A stretch of DNA of 64,000 bases from positions 311,910 to 375,909 of the forward strand of contig JAJEKV010000147.1 of the NCBI GenBank assembly GCA_021234155.1, given 5' to 3'. Shown one piece after another: positions 27,421 through 36,933 of the stretch. Each line of letters begins with the position of its first letter. The first letter of the stretch is position 1. Position numbers and translations under genes: made by a program. A model generated the notes under the pieces. The model made no database searches and had not been told where the DNA came from. It saw nothing but the letters and a program-made list of their open reading frames with translations. Source of the stretch: Isoetes taiwanensis (taxonomy: Eukaryota; Streptophyta; Lycopodiopsida; Isoetales; Isoetaceae).

Positions 27421-28154
27421 CCTTAGCTTAACCAAAAGTGTGAGCATGCTCATTCAAAAGGTAAAAGAAAAAAACTTAACAGAGGCATGTACGAAGCTAT
27501 TGCCGTTAGCATTAAGTTACAAAAAAGAAATAACCTAATAAACGAATGTGCAAAAAAATTATTGTTAGATGCACAGACATTTTTATTTTGGCATTTTGGC
27601 ATTATATTCAAAAAAAAAAAAAATACCTAACTAGATTTAGTGCAAAAAGATTCAACTAGTTTTCGTTATGTTAAAATCTTAACAAATAGTCTTGGTACGA
27701 ACATAAGGGTCTCTTTATAAATAAGCAGCCAATTGAAAAAATTAACCCAATCTTAACTTAACAAGTCTCTTTATAAGTTTAAGAGGCCAGTTGAAAAAAT
27801 TAACCCAATTCTAACTTATAACGACAAACGAGTGCGAAATTAATGACGAGTGCAAAGGACCCTAAATCTGCCTAACTATAACTTCCATCATATCCAATAG
27901 ATGTGGCTATGACTTCCATACTATCTAGATGTGTCATTGTCGCAAGCAAGAACATCGAAATCCCATGTTGACATCCTTTCCCAAATCATACACTTAACTA
28001 CTCTATCCTCACTCCATCCTAAACTATTAAATTTGAACAAAAAAAATCCAAGAAAAAACGTACTAAATGTAAATGGACAAAAACAGGATATCTTTATTAG
28101 ACATTTAAAGAGTGGCAAGAGAAAAACATAGATATAAAAAGCAAGAGAGGATGA
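27421..28154. other. Intergenic AT-rich stretch with a ~58-bp imperfect duplication
   Basis: No gene recognised. A block beginning GTCTCTTTATAA and containing TTGAAAAAATTAACCCAAT occurs twice, near 27709 and 27767. The segment lies downstream of the minus-strand LEA gene and may hold its 3' UTR; no poly(A) signal was assigned. Confidence 0.5.
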
Positions 28155-29057
28155 TCAAGTATGAGGCTCCTCGACTTCTTGACGAGCAGCAGGAACAAAA
28201 CCCAAGCCAGGGCGACCCATGGCACTGCGGGGGATGCTAGTAGGGGAGGCCAAGGGGACCAAACCATGGTCCATATTATATTCGGAAAATTTCTCAATAC
28301 AAGCGGCGACGCCGCTAGGGCTGATGTGGCCGAGGGGGTCGTTACGGGCCTCAGCGTCTCGGATTCTGCGGGCGTCACGCTCGGTAACGACTTTATCGGC
28401 AGGCAGATACTGCTTCACATCCTACAAAACAAAAAGCACCCGTCAGCCCGATCGAATACCCCGATCGAATACCTCGTTCAAAACCCCGATCGAATACCCC
28501 GGTTAAAACGCCGATCGAATACCTACCTTGAGCGCTTCTCCGAGCGTGGCCTTGTTCGAATTCTCGAACAGGTTGAGCGCGTAGGCAGCCGGGCCGCCCA
28601 GAACGCCCGAGGGAACGCCCGTGGCCCGGGCTTCGGCGCTCTGAATCGCCCGCACGTCCTTCAGCTCCAGGGGCTTGTCCGCGCCCACTTTTGCCGCCTC
28701 CTCCAGTGCCTGCAAGGCGATATCAGTCCCCCATATCAGCCACTAAACCATGACCGGGTTCTTACGTACGTCGCCTATTGTCTTGGCCTGCAGGTGCTCC
28801 GCTCCCTCGCCCGTTTTGTGCAGCGTTTCTGGATGGTGTTGCCATGCTTGTGGATTTGGATGTGGCCTCAGCTCCTCCGCATCTTCTGCTTCTGGCCCGT
28901 AGTTGGGCTGTTGCCCTGGATGTTGCATCTGCGCCATATCTCTCTTTTCTATCAGCCTTTCGTTTTTCTCCTCCCTTTTAGTACCTTCTATCTTCATTGC
29001 ATGGCCACCACGTTTAATCATAAAACGTGGCATCACCTTCTTAAACTGTTCCTTCAT
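28155..29057 (-). CDS. Seed maturation / LEA D-34 (SMP-domain) protein, three exons
   Basis: The product resembles the SMP (LEA D-34) family, hydrophilic proteins that accumulate during seed or spore desiccation. Exons on the minus strand: about 29057-28770, 28709-28527 and 28420-28155 (stop TGA). Introns are GT-AG (GTACGT...TTGCAG and GTAGGT...TTTGTAG), both in phase 0. Motifs in order: K-T-I-G-D joined to A-L-E-E-A-A-K-V-G-A-D-K-P, then A-I-Q-S-A-E-A-R-A-T-G, A-T-L-G-E-A-L-K joined to D-V-K, then L-P-A-D-K-V-V-T and D-A-E-A-R-N-D. This is the expected tandem SMP pattern (T-x-G-E-A-L ... D-K-P ... A-I-Q-x-A-E). The start is uncertain: ATGs lie at 29057 and 28937, and the latter (M-A-Q-M-Q) gives a more family-like N-terminus. 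It is shorter than many family members (usually about 250 aa), mainly at the C-terminus. The gene appears intact. A long plus-strand ORF across it is only its antisense shadow. Confidence 0.85.
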
Positions 29058-30203
29058 ACCCCCCACTCCATTCTAGATTTGCTGTTTGTGTTCAAAAATG
29101 CCATTAGGGCCGTTTCCCATGAGCCCAAAACCAGGTTTTTTTTTTTTTGGGGTCATACGCAGATGTTCCCCACCTCGGTCGACCCAACCTCAATTGCAAG
29201 TACGAATTTGCGCATTTCTAAATGCCCAAGTCCAAAACTCATGCTCAGGAACTAAGAATCGCATGTTCATGGGAACCGTGCGCCCATGTCTTTCAAGATT
29301 ACCTCACCATCTTGGCTCAGAAATTTCAGGTGGTTGGCCCATGGCAAACTGCGGTTTCCCATGGGCCTCAAACCTGGAGGTTTCTTTGAGGCCAGCCCAC
29401 CATGTCAGATGCTCCCGTGAATGCCACACCTTGAGAAAGTCAGGTTTAGAATCTTAGCGCCTAGGCCTTGAACCTAGTTAACAAGGTGGTTTAGAATCTT
29501 AACGCCTAGGCCTTGAACCTAGTTAACAAGGTGGCCTAGCAAATGCACTAATGACCTGCAGTTGCACTAACAAAAGAATATTCCCTAAGATTTCCTAAAA
29601 TTATGCTACTTTTGGCATCAACTTTAAAAAATGCTATATTTTCTACGACTGTGGTGCCATTTGGGGGTGGTCAAAAGTAGAAAATTGACATATTTTAAAA
29701 TAAGATTTTCATTTTAAGGATCAACTAGTAACTGGTGCCTGATGTTGCCGGGCAACGGGCATAGATACTAATCAACCCTTTTAATTTGGGATTTTTGGGA
29801 AGCACTGGTTGGATTTTAAGTTGATATTCATTTGGCATGACCTCTATAACAAAGTAGTGCTACATACCTATGATCAAATGACTTGCCACATCGCGTATGA
29901 GGAAACATGAATACTATTCATGCCTTGCGAATTTGTATGTTGTGATTTTTGCAATAATGTCCTATGGGCAGGTTTTAGCTACATGTTAGTAGGCAAAAAT
30001 ACCCAAAGAAGTGTTTGTTTAATTGGGTTGTTTGTCTAAAAATACCCAAAGAAGTGTTTGTTTAATTGGGTTGTTTGTCGTAAAAATACCCAAAGAAGTG
30101 TTTGTTTAATTGGGTTGTTTGTCGTATGCAAAATTATGGCTAAGATCCCACATATAACTCAAGGTTGATATGCCAAATTGTAAGGGTTTGAATTTTATGT
30201 AAT
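29058..30203. other. Intergenic region with small tandem duplications
   Basis: No gene recognised; the segment should contain the LEA gene promoter. It includes a 45-bp duplication at 29443-29532 (unit starting GGTTTAGAATCTTA) and three copies of a 43-44-bp unit at about 29995-30126 (unit starting ACCCAAAGAAGTGTTTG at 30001, 30044, 30088). A T-run lies near 29138. Confidence 0.7.
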
Positions 30204-30354
30204 AGGGAATCTACGCCCCGAGGGTATTCCGCCGAGCAATTTCCGAGGCGGCGCCGCCAACTGAGGTGCCGCACGAGCTGCGAGTGCTCCGCCGAGGCTG
30301 GTGGCTCTGCCGAGGAATATTCTGAGGGGGATACCTGAGGAAAGTAGATTCCCT
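30204..30354. mobile_element. Small GC-rich element with terminal inverted repeats
   Basis: AGGGAATCTAC at 30204-30214 is the exact reverse complement of GTAGATTCCCT at 30344-30354. The interior is unusually GC-rich (GCCGAG repeated) within AT-rich surroundings. Length 151 bp, non-coding. The target duplication is unclear (TAAT occurs near both ends). A MITE is the simplest reading. Confidence 0.5.
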
Positions 30355-32480
30355 TACGTAATGCACATCTGGCAGAATTACGAACAGGAAAAATATGCTG
30401 TAACAGAGAAACTTGAACGGCTATGGCACAAATTTTCCCTTCAATGGCTATGCCTGAGGAAACTGGACTATCAGAGCTTTGATTTGCAAGCCGGAATGCT
30501 TCAGAAATGACATCTCTGCTCTAGATCTATGCTTCTAGCATGGCCAAAATGCTTCTTTCATCCCCATCGGAGCTTTTGATGCATGCACAACAGGGAAAAA
30601 TGCAGGAACATAAGGGCATGAAACGTCACAAAAAAGAAACAAACCTCACAGAAAATAAACAAAACTTAAAGAAATGGACTCGTATAAGAAAGCTCTGGCT
30701 TTCCTAAATGAAGAGATCTCCAAAACAAAGAGATCTCCGGCTATTCTGGCCCTCTGACTTTCCTCAATGAATTTGCTCCGCTTCAGGCTATTTCGGCTAG
30801 ATTTGTCGCTATTCCGGCTAGATCTCTAGCTATTCATGGAGAGGCTATTTATGAAGAAGCTATTCCGGCTAGATCTCTGACTATTCAGGCTGCTCTCCTT
30901 CAAACAACCGGCAGCAGTGCTTCAGACGAAGAGATTTAAAGGAAGGTCGCCAGAAGATTTGAAGGTCAGTTGCTCCGCCATAGTTCGCCATAGCCACAAA
31001 ATATTGGCGGCGTCACAATACACAGGCGGAGGGAGAATTGCGCGGGATAAAATACGCAGAGAAAGGCAGTAATTCTGCCTAGGTGTGCATTACATCTTGT
31101 TTATGTGGGCATGCTACGTGAATTGCGTGAATTGCATATTTGGTTGTAACATAGAGAATATGAGCATATGTTTTATTGGTATTAAAGGTGGAACTTAGTT
31201 CTTTAATAGTAGACATTTTAATGATGAGTTACTCGTTCGAGGGGTATGATAATGCAAATTATCATCTATATGTGATCAATGTTGCTTTGTAACACATAGG
31301 GTGATGTTTGCTCACATATTTTGACTGCTTTTCTCGAATATATTGTGCAATTCAAGGTCATATATTTCCATTCACCTCATTGTTCATTTGGGTTGAATTT
31401 TGGCATTGGGCATATAAATAAGCAATGCAATATTGGGAGTGTCATCAAACTACAGTGGCATCTAGATGTTTTACCAAATTTTTGAAGCCCCATATTGGTA
31501 TTTGTAAAGTGTATCAAACTATTCAATGGTCTCATGACCTTGTACATGCATGTTTTTGTAGAAAGTATGCTTTGAATAGCCTTTGTCAAATGGGTAACGT
31601 ATCATTCAATGGTTCTTATGCAGGTTATTAAGTTGTAGTGGATCCAATTGCAATTTGTTTGGTGGAATAGTCTTCAATTACCTAGATTTATTATTAGTTT
31701 GTTGGCACGCATACTAAGTTTGTTGGCAAGTACAATGAAGTCTACATTATAAAAAGAGGTGGAAATGATTTAACATCCTTTGTACAAATCACACACAAAT
31801 CAAATGACTTCACGCCAATGGTTTTAGCATTACGATATTGTACCTTCTAGTTGTATAACACTTAAGAAGACTTTGTAATAACAAAATAAACCACCATATT
31901 GAAATATGTGAGCTATGATGAAAGTTCTATTTTCACTTAGCGAGGACACGGAATGATAAATTTGACACACTTTTAACGTGGACTTCCGAATCTATCCGAT
32001 TAAAGTTAGTAATGTGTCTACTCCTCTTTTAAACGATAGATAAAGAATGAGAATGAGAATGATAAGTAATTGATATAAGTAATTGATATAGAAAGAAGTA
32101 TAGGCCATGTCTAAAGTTTTAGAAAGATAAGTCGGGCCTTTAGATTTCTTATGGAAGTAGTCACCTTAGTGATCAATCTCATGTGGTCAGGGAAATTAAT
32201 GTTGGGCTCAACATGAATATTACCTTTAAGCCATATAAGATTAACAATCATTAAATAATAAGCATCGAGAGCCCAAATATCGTATAAATCATTATCCCTT
32301 AGAATAGCTACATAATCAAACCATATGTCCTTGTGAACCTAGAGTGGGAAGCAAGCTTTTATCACCTGGTAACAACCCACAAAAAATAATAGCACATACA
32401 GCAATATATGTATTTGGGAACTGAGAATTTATTCAGAGATTTTGCTTTTGGAACATGCCGATCTATTCCAGAAATTATCA
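30355..32480. other. AT-rich intergenic DNA, no gene recognised
   Basis: The segment holds a run of imperfect GGCTATTCCGGCTAGATCTC-type repeats around 30720-30890. The rest is low-complexity AT-rich DNA with short unsupported ORFs (for example 31425-31631, 30301-30510). No RNA gene was recognised. Confidence 0.5.
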
Positions 32481-32826
32481 TATATGATTATCTAAAGATC
32501 GAATCTAAGCTTTAGGCAAATGGAGCTTCGTCGTGATGCTAGCAGCTCGAAAAATATAGTGGACATTCCCATACATTGCAAGTGGAGCTTGCTTCATTGT
32601 GGATCTTACTTTTTCTGCAAAAGAATGCCACCGGCGAGGTACCATGTTCCATTGAGTTGGAAGTCTTTCTCCACTATCCATTTTGGTTTTGTGCACATCA
32701 GAATCCAAAATTCAGAACCCTCATCATTCCCTTTCGGAGCAACGACAGCAAAATTATCACCAACTCTAAGTGCCTCTGCTAACATCGTGGGATTGGAGAA
32801 GAACAAGGACCTGCTGGATTTACGGT
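32481..32826 (-). pseudogene. 3' part of transposase-like ORF, cut off by the LTR element
   Basis: Minus-strand reading gives M-L-A-E-A-L-R-V-G-D-N-F-A-V-V-A-P followed by E-F-W-I-L-M-C-T-K-P and a W-Y-L-A-G segment. The R-V-G-D-x-F-A-V-V start resembles the opening strand of SH3/BAH-like modules. When the LTR element and one ACGGT copy are mentally removed, the minus-strand frame from 42558-42620 runs into this frame without a stop (…V-H-A-D-I-E-N-R then K-S-S-R-S-L-F-F-S). This indicates one former gene interrupted by the insertion. Confidence 0.55.
32822..32826. repeat. Target-site duplication (left), ACGGT
   Basis: ACGGT directly precedes the 5' LTR and is repeated directly after the 3' LTR at 42558-42562. 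A perfect 5-bp duplication is typical of Ty3/gypsy integrase. Confidence 0.95.
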
Positions 32827-34383
32827 TGTGACGTTCCAGGATAATATACGGTATGAATACGTATATTATACTGACACGTCACTAGTACATGTCGACTTGG
32901 ACGACATGTACACATCGACCATAAAGGGGTAGTACCCTAGGGTACAACCTTGTGACCCATTATAGTGCACATGCTAAGGCCACATGTGAATATAATATCC
33001 TTGGCCATGTGGCAATAGGCCATTGACCAATCAGGGCCCAGCCCTAAACTCGTGGGGATAAAGGGGCATAAACCCTAAAAGGGAAACCCTTTCAGTTCCC
33101 AGCCCCCATAAGTCGGATTGGAGCAGCAGTGGGCGTCTTCTCGCGTGAGCGATAGCAGAGGAACCGAATTCCTTGGTGGCGGCTCGATCCAAGCCGGCAA
33201 TCTCGAGATCGGCAAAGCATGGACGCTTTCAGGAGGAGGGGAGCCAGCCAAGAAGCGGTTAGTGGTTGATCCGATAGTTAGATCCGAGTTTTCAGCCCTC
33301 ATTCCATAGGATTAGTATTCATTCTTAGCTATAGGCGACCCCTACAGCCTAAGAATGATAGATACTAACAAAGGAACCTAACCATGGATGATTAGATAGA
33401 TTAGAATAGATGTATTCTATTGCTCAGTTCTGTTGTGATGATATTGTGACATTCTATCGCCACTCTTGTGTATTGGGAAGGGGGTAGAGACCCGAGAGCC
33501 CAAGTAGTTGTATGATCATAGTTTTAGCCCATTAATTCCCAATTAATGCGGCACGTGCATAAGCCCTTTGGCTGTGGGTGGCGGAGCTAGACCGGTGACA
33601 AGGGAGGGCTTGTCTAATCGCGGTTGATCGGGGCTGGCGTAGCGACGGCCGGGAACGCTGTGAGCTAGGCCTAATACCCGGCCGCTGCGTGAGGGCGGGG
33701 TATGGGCTCGACACTTCGTGGGGTGATCGCGTCATCTTCCGGTGAGTTTCAAGTCGTATCTGGCGGTGGCTCTCTAGCTTCGCCCGTGATTAGCATGAAC
33801 CTTACGGGAGAGAGATCTCCTCACGCCTCATTGGGATGGGGAGATGCAACCCGGTAGCGGTAGCCCCCTCGGCTATTCACCGGAGGGAGCTACGGTGGGG
33901 CTCCAATACTTTTCAACCCTATTTGCATAGTATGCGGGGAGGGGCGGATGGAGTGGACTACCCAACGGCCATGTTCTATGCCCGCCAAATCCATTTGCCA
34001 TGAATTACATGCGCATTGTTATCGGAGACCCCAAGTCGTCGGTCGATCCCCATGAGTGCGAGCACGGGTAGGATCTTCCCTATGTCATGTTGATGTGATG
34101 TGTGATGCGCCCATCTTGTGATATGGTGGACCACCCTTCGAGGTGGGTATATTATTATTGCTTGATGTCATGTGCTCATGTTTTGTTTACGCTTCCGTTG
34201 CTAGGTCGATCCCGAGGGAGACGGGATGAATGACACGTCCATTCTTCCCCATTGGGTTCTTGGCCACCATCGAGGGCCCGATGTTAGGTGGACGGCCTCA
34301 CATCAGCGGGCAGATGCTGGTTTGAGGGATGATCTCCAGTTTGTATACGATCGGGGCATCGTATATGAACTGGGGCCGTCACA
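32827..34383 (+). repeat. 5' LTR (1557 bp)
   Basis: It begins TGTGACG and ends CGTCACA, a 7-bp terminal inverted repeat, and matches 41002-42557. Near its start are three palindromes: 32841-32869 (ATAATATACG arms), 32886-32910 (TACATGTCG arms) and 32932-32945 (GTACCCTAGGGTAC). A GGATAAAGG / GCATAAACC region near 33056-33075 could hold the core promoter. The first ~300 bp and last ~290 bp are almost identical to the 3' LTR; the middle differs by clustered changes. Confidence 0.95.
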
Positions 34384-34384
34384 A

Positions 34385-34400
34385 TGGTATCAGAGCTCTG
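34385..34400 (+). other. Primer-binding site for initiator tRNA-Met
   Basis: TGGTATCAGAGCTCTG starts two bases after the 5' LTR end. TGGTATCAGAGC is the standard complement of the 3' end of plant initiator tRNA-Met, used by many plant retrotransposons for minus-strand priming. Confidence 0.95.
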
Positions 34401-34614
34401 ATCTTGGCAGACCAGGATCGAGCACTGACCGAAACCCTATAGGAACTAACTCATCTAGACATTCAGTCTTGGAGGTAAAAGCCCAAGCACAAACCTCGAG
34501 TAGCGGAAATTTTTTTTTTTCCTGGGGTAGAGCTAGTAATTATCTAAGATTAGGATAATTAGAGAGCATAGGCACCTAAGAGAACCTACTAAAATTCAAG
34601 CACTTGTGGCCAAT

Positions 34615-35107
34615 GACTCCAAGAGTGCGCCAGGAGCACGTTAGGACCCGACCTAATAGGTCTCTCGCGCACTCTTAGAGTAATCACCCCATATGAACCC
34701 TAGAACTTGGCCTTAGGAACTCCAAATGGTAAAATAAAAGATGAAATACTAAGCAAAAAGCTCGAAATAGCTAGAATTATATGTTAAAACATCGAAAAAC
34801 ATTAAATACAAGTCACTTTTGGAACAATGACTCCAAGAGTGCGCCAGAGTGTAGTTAGGCCCCAACCTAACCCCCTCCTCGCGCACTCTTAGAGTCATCC
34901 CTAAAAGTGACCTCAAAAATTGATTATAAATTACTCAAAGGGTAAAAGTAATAATAGAAATCTGGCTTAAACTGCTTGAATTAGTGGGAAACGACATGTA
35001 AATTGTTTAAATTGGATGTGTTGGAGCAGAGAAGGCCAACGACTCCAAGAGTGCGCCAGAGTGTAGTTAGGCCCCAACCTAACCCCCTCCTCGCGCACTC
35101 TTAGAGC
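34615..35107 (+). repeat. Hairpin repeat cluster 1 (three copies, ~213-bp spacing)
   Basis: Cores at 34615-34684, 34829-34896 and 35041-35107. Each has a 16-bp outer stem, GACTCCAAGAGTGCGC against GCGCACTCTTAGAGTC, with one mismatch, and an inner GTTAGG/CCTAAC stem. In copy 2 pairing extends further out through TCACTTTT (34813) and AAAAGTGA (34903-34910). Copy 1 has a diverged interior. The ~145-bp spacers between cores are only loosely similar. Confidence 0.85.
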
Positions 35108-35198
35108 CATTCGAAGAAGCAGGACCAAACAAGACCCCAATTTCGCCCAAGATGAAGAGACTTTCGCCAGCAAATCAACCAGACGACTAATTCGACCG

Positions 35199-35253
35199 AA
35201 CCCTAAAAATTAAACCCTATAAATTACGGGAGATAGGCTCATTTTTAGGGTTT
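35199..35253 (+). promoter_or_regulatory. Possible internal promoter before the H3-like ORF
   Basis: CTATAAATT at 35217-35225 is TATA-like and lies about 105 bp before the ATG at 35328. Telobox-like motifs surround it: GAACCCTAA near 35199, AAACCCTA at 35213 and TTAGGGTTT at 35245-35253. Teloboxes are common in plant histone and translation-gene promoters. This may mean the ORF is expressed separately from LTR-driven transcripts; it is inference from motif placement only. Confidence 0.35.
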
Positions 35254-35327
35254 CTCACGTGATTCCGCGAGCTCCTTCTGTTAGCCAATCTTTTGGCGCC
35301 CTGCTCCAAATCAGACGCTGTCATACA

Positions 35328-36506
35328 ATGGCTAGGACCAAACAAACCGCCCGCAAGCCAAAGAAGGACGATAGGCCCAAATACCAAGTGCTCGCCAACA
35401 ACGTAAGCTCAAAGATGCCGACGAAACCCAAGGTCGACATGGAAAGGCGGCCTAGGTATTACAGGAACTTGGAAAAGAGGCGCAGGAAAGAAGAAAAGGC
35501 CAGGAAGAAAGAAGAGAAGGCAAGGAGAAGAGAAGAAAGAGCCAGGAGAAAGGAGGAAAAGGCGAGAAGGAAAGCAGAGGAAGAGGTTGCGGAATCAGAG
35601 GACGACCAATGGCGAGAGCAGAGGACCAAGACAAGGGAGGATCCCGACCCGAAAGGGAAAAGAGTAATGACCGAAGAACCCCGGCCGAAGAAGAGGAGAA
35701 CCTCGGTCGGCGTAACCATAAACGAACCAACCGAAGGCGAACAACCCCCAGCCTCGTCAGAAGACACTGATGAGATAGCAGAATTCTTGGAGGCAACCCT
35801 TCTCGGAACGGGAGAATCCTCACAGCAGAAGCCTAAACCTCCTCCGGACACAGATGAAACGCCGGAGGAAGAACCACCCCCAGCTCAAGACGCAGCTGAG
35901 ACGCAGATTGACCTACCTCCGCCATTACCCCCACCATTTTTGCAATGGCAAGAAGCAAGGAAACTGGATGCCGAGAAAACAGCTGGTAAGAAAGCAACCA
36001 AAATCGCCCGGGATTCGTACACCTTGGGGCCAGAGAGGAGGTACAAGAAAGAATTGGCAGATTACAAAGTATACAAGAAGATGCACGAAGACTACGTAGC
36101 CTATTACGAAGCAAACAGGGTCAAAACTGGCCGAAGGAGGGAGGCCAACTCGAGAAGCATTCAGCTCAAACCTCGCTTAAGCGCGAGAACCCCCCCCAAG
36201 AAGCCTATGAAGAGATCCCAAGACTCCCTTTTTTGCGAGAGCCTGCTGAGAAATCAAACACTTCCAAAGGAGCTACGGATTCCTCATCCCGAGAAAGCAT
36301 TCCGAGGTTCGTCAGAAATCTTGTGGGAGTTCGACCCCAACAAGCGAGTAACCAACGACATGTTACTCGCTTTACAAGAAGCAACGAGAGATGGAGGTCG
36401 TGACAAACATTTCGAGGATTCATTGGCATGCACTCTCCATGCAAAAAGAGTCACCCTTCAACCAAAGGATATGAGACTGGCTAAATCCATCAAGAGGAGA
36501 GACTAA
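35328..36506 (+). CDS. Histone H3-like fusion protein (392 aa) in the gag position
   Basis: The first in-frame AUG (context ACAATGG, favourable) encodes M then A-R-T-K-Q-T-A-R-K, identical to histone H3 residues 1-9; Met removal before Ala would expose the tail. Then come P-K-K, a K/E/R-rich probable coiled coil (46-88), a basic P-K-K-R-R stretch (120-124), an acidic proline-rich segment (130-205), and weak tail echoes at 221-230 (K-K-A-T-K-I-A-R-D-S) and 290-295 (P-K-K-P-M-K). Residues 329-392 match the H3 C-terminus: S-E-I-L-W-E-F, R340, A-L-Q-E-A (348-352), F-E-D (362-364), C368, H-A-K-R-V-T (371-376), P-K-D (379-381), L-A (384-385). H3 C110, H113, K122, D123 and L126 equivalents are kept. 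H-A-K-R and the loop-1 length fit canonical H3 better than CENH3. Odd: helix 2 reads T-R-D-G-G-R-D-K-H, while the +1 frame there is hydrophobic, suggesting compensating indels. No gag motif or CCHC. Confidence 0.85.
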   Translation: MARTKQTARKPKKDDRPKYQVLANNVSSKMPTKPKVDMERRPRYYRNLEKRRRKEEKARKKEEKARRREERARRKEEKARRKAEEEVAESEDDQWREQRTKTREDPDPKGKRVMTEEPRPKKRRTSVGVTINEPTEGEQPPASSEDTDEIAEFLEATLLGTGESSQQKPKPPPDTDETPEEEPPPAQDAAETQIDLPPPLPPPFLQWQEARKLDAEKTAGKKATKIARDSYTLGPERRYKKELADYKVYKKMHEDYVAYYEANRVKTGRRREANSRSIQLKPRLSARTPPKKPMKRSQDSLFCESLLRNQTLPKELRIPHPEKAFRGSSEILWEFDPNKRVTNDMLLALQEATRDGGRDKHFEDSLACTLHAKRVTLQPKDMRLAKSIKRRD

Positions 36507-36652
36507 TAGAAGGGAACTTATCTTTTTTTGTAACTAACAGGTTTATATGTGATGTAAGAAAATTTTGAATAATAAAGATATATAGTCGTTTAGAAAATGT
36601 GCATTCATTAAGTACAGTATTAGTTTTGGAGCAATTGGGATAATTTATTAAC
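36507..36652. other. Short spacer after the H3-like ORF
   Basis: AT-rich, with AATAATAAAG-like sequence near 36567 that could act as a polyadenylation element. TTTTGGAGCAA (36624-36634) is the reverse complement of TTGCTCCAAAA (36754-36764), enclosing the next hairpin repeat. Confidence 0.4.
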
Positions 36653-36933
36653 GACTCCAAGAGAGTGCTTTGAGCATAGTTAGGTCCCAACCTAACCCCC
36701 TCCTCGCGCACTCTTAGAGTCACCCAGCCAACTGGGGCCTTGACTAGCCCTACTTGCTCCAAAACGTGGTTAATAAACAATGAAACTCGCATTTAAGAAG
36801 AAAACAAAAAGGAATTAACCCTTCCAGCGGAATTTTTGGCATCCATTTGACAGAAATAAGCTAACGACTCCAAGAGTGCGCCAGAGCATACTTAGGTCCC
36901 AACCTAACACCCCCCTCGCGCACTCTTAGAGTC
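36653..36933 (+). repeat. Hairpin repeat cluster 2 (two copies, ~213-bp spacing)
   Basis: Cores at 36653-36721 and 36866-36933 repeat the structure of cluster 1 (GACTCCAAGAG...CTCTTAGAGTC outer stem, TTAGG/CCTAA inner stem). In the first copy the 5' arm has drifted (GAGAGTGCTTT). Downstream, 37088-37104 (CCCTAAAA/TTTTAGGG) and a TATATATATA run at 37116-37125 lie just before pol, similar to the arrangement before the H3-like ORF. Confidence 0.8.

Noticed and set aside
28161-29255. 364-codon plus-strand ORF
   Set aside because: It is antisense to the SMP/LEA gene; the minus strand has the family motifs and correct splice sites, and the plus-strand protein shows no family features.
34615-35107. 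CRISPR-like array (regular repeats with spacers)
   Set aside because: Only three copies, diverged palindromic units in a plant retrotransposon leader; no cas genes and eukaryotic context.
35259-35327. N-terminal extension of the H3-like ORF (23 codons)
   Set aside because: The formal start at 35259 is GTG; the first ATG in frame is 35328, which is also where the H3 identity begins.
35452-35851. Minus-strand ORFs opposite the H3-like gene
   Set aside because: They are Ser/Leu-rich mirror images of the K/E/R-rich coding strand.
35328-36506. CENH3 (centromeric H3) as the origin of the ORF
   Set aside because: The tail A-R-T-K-Q-T-A-R-K, H-A-K-R (not H-A-R-R) and a loop 1 without the usual CENH3 insertion favour canonical H3; not fully excluded, given the divergence.
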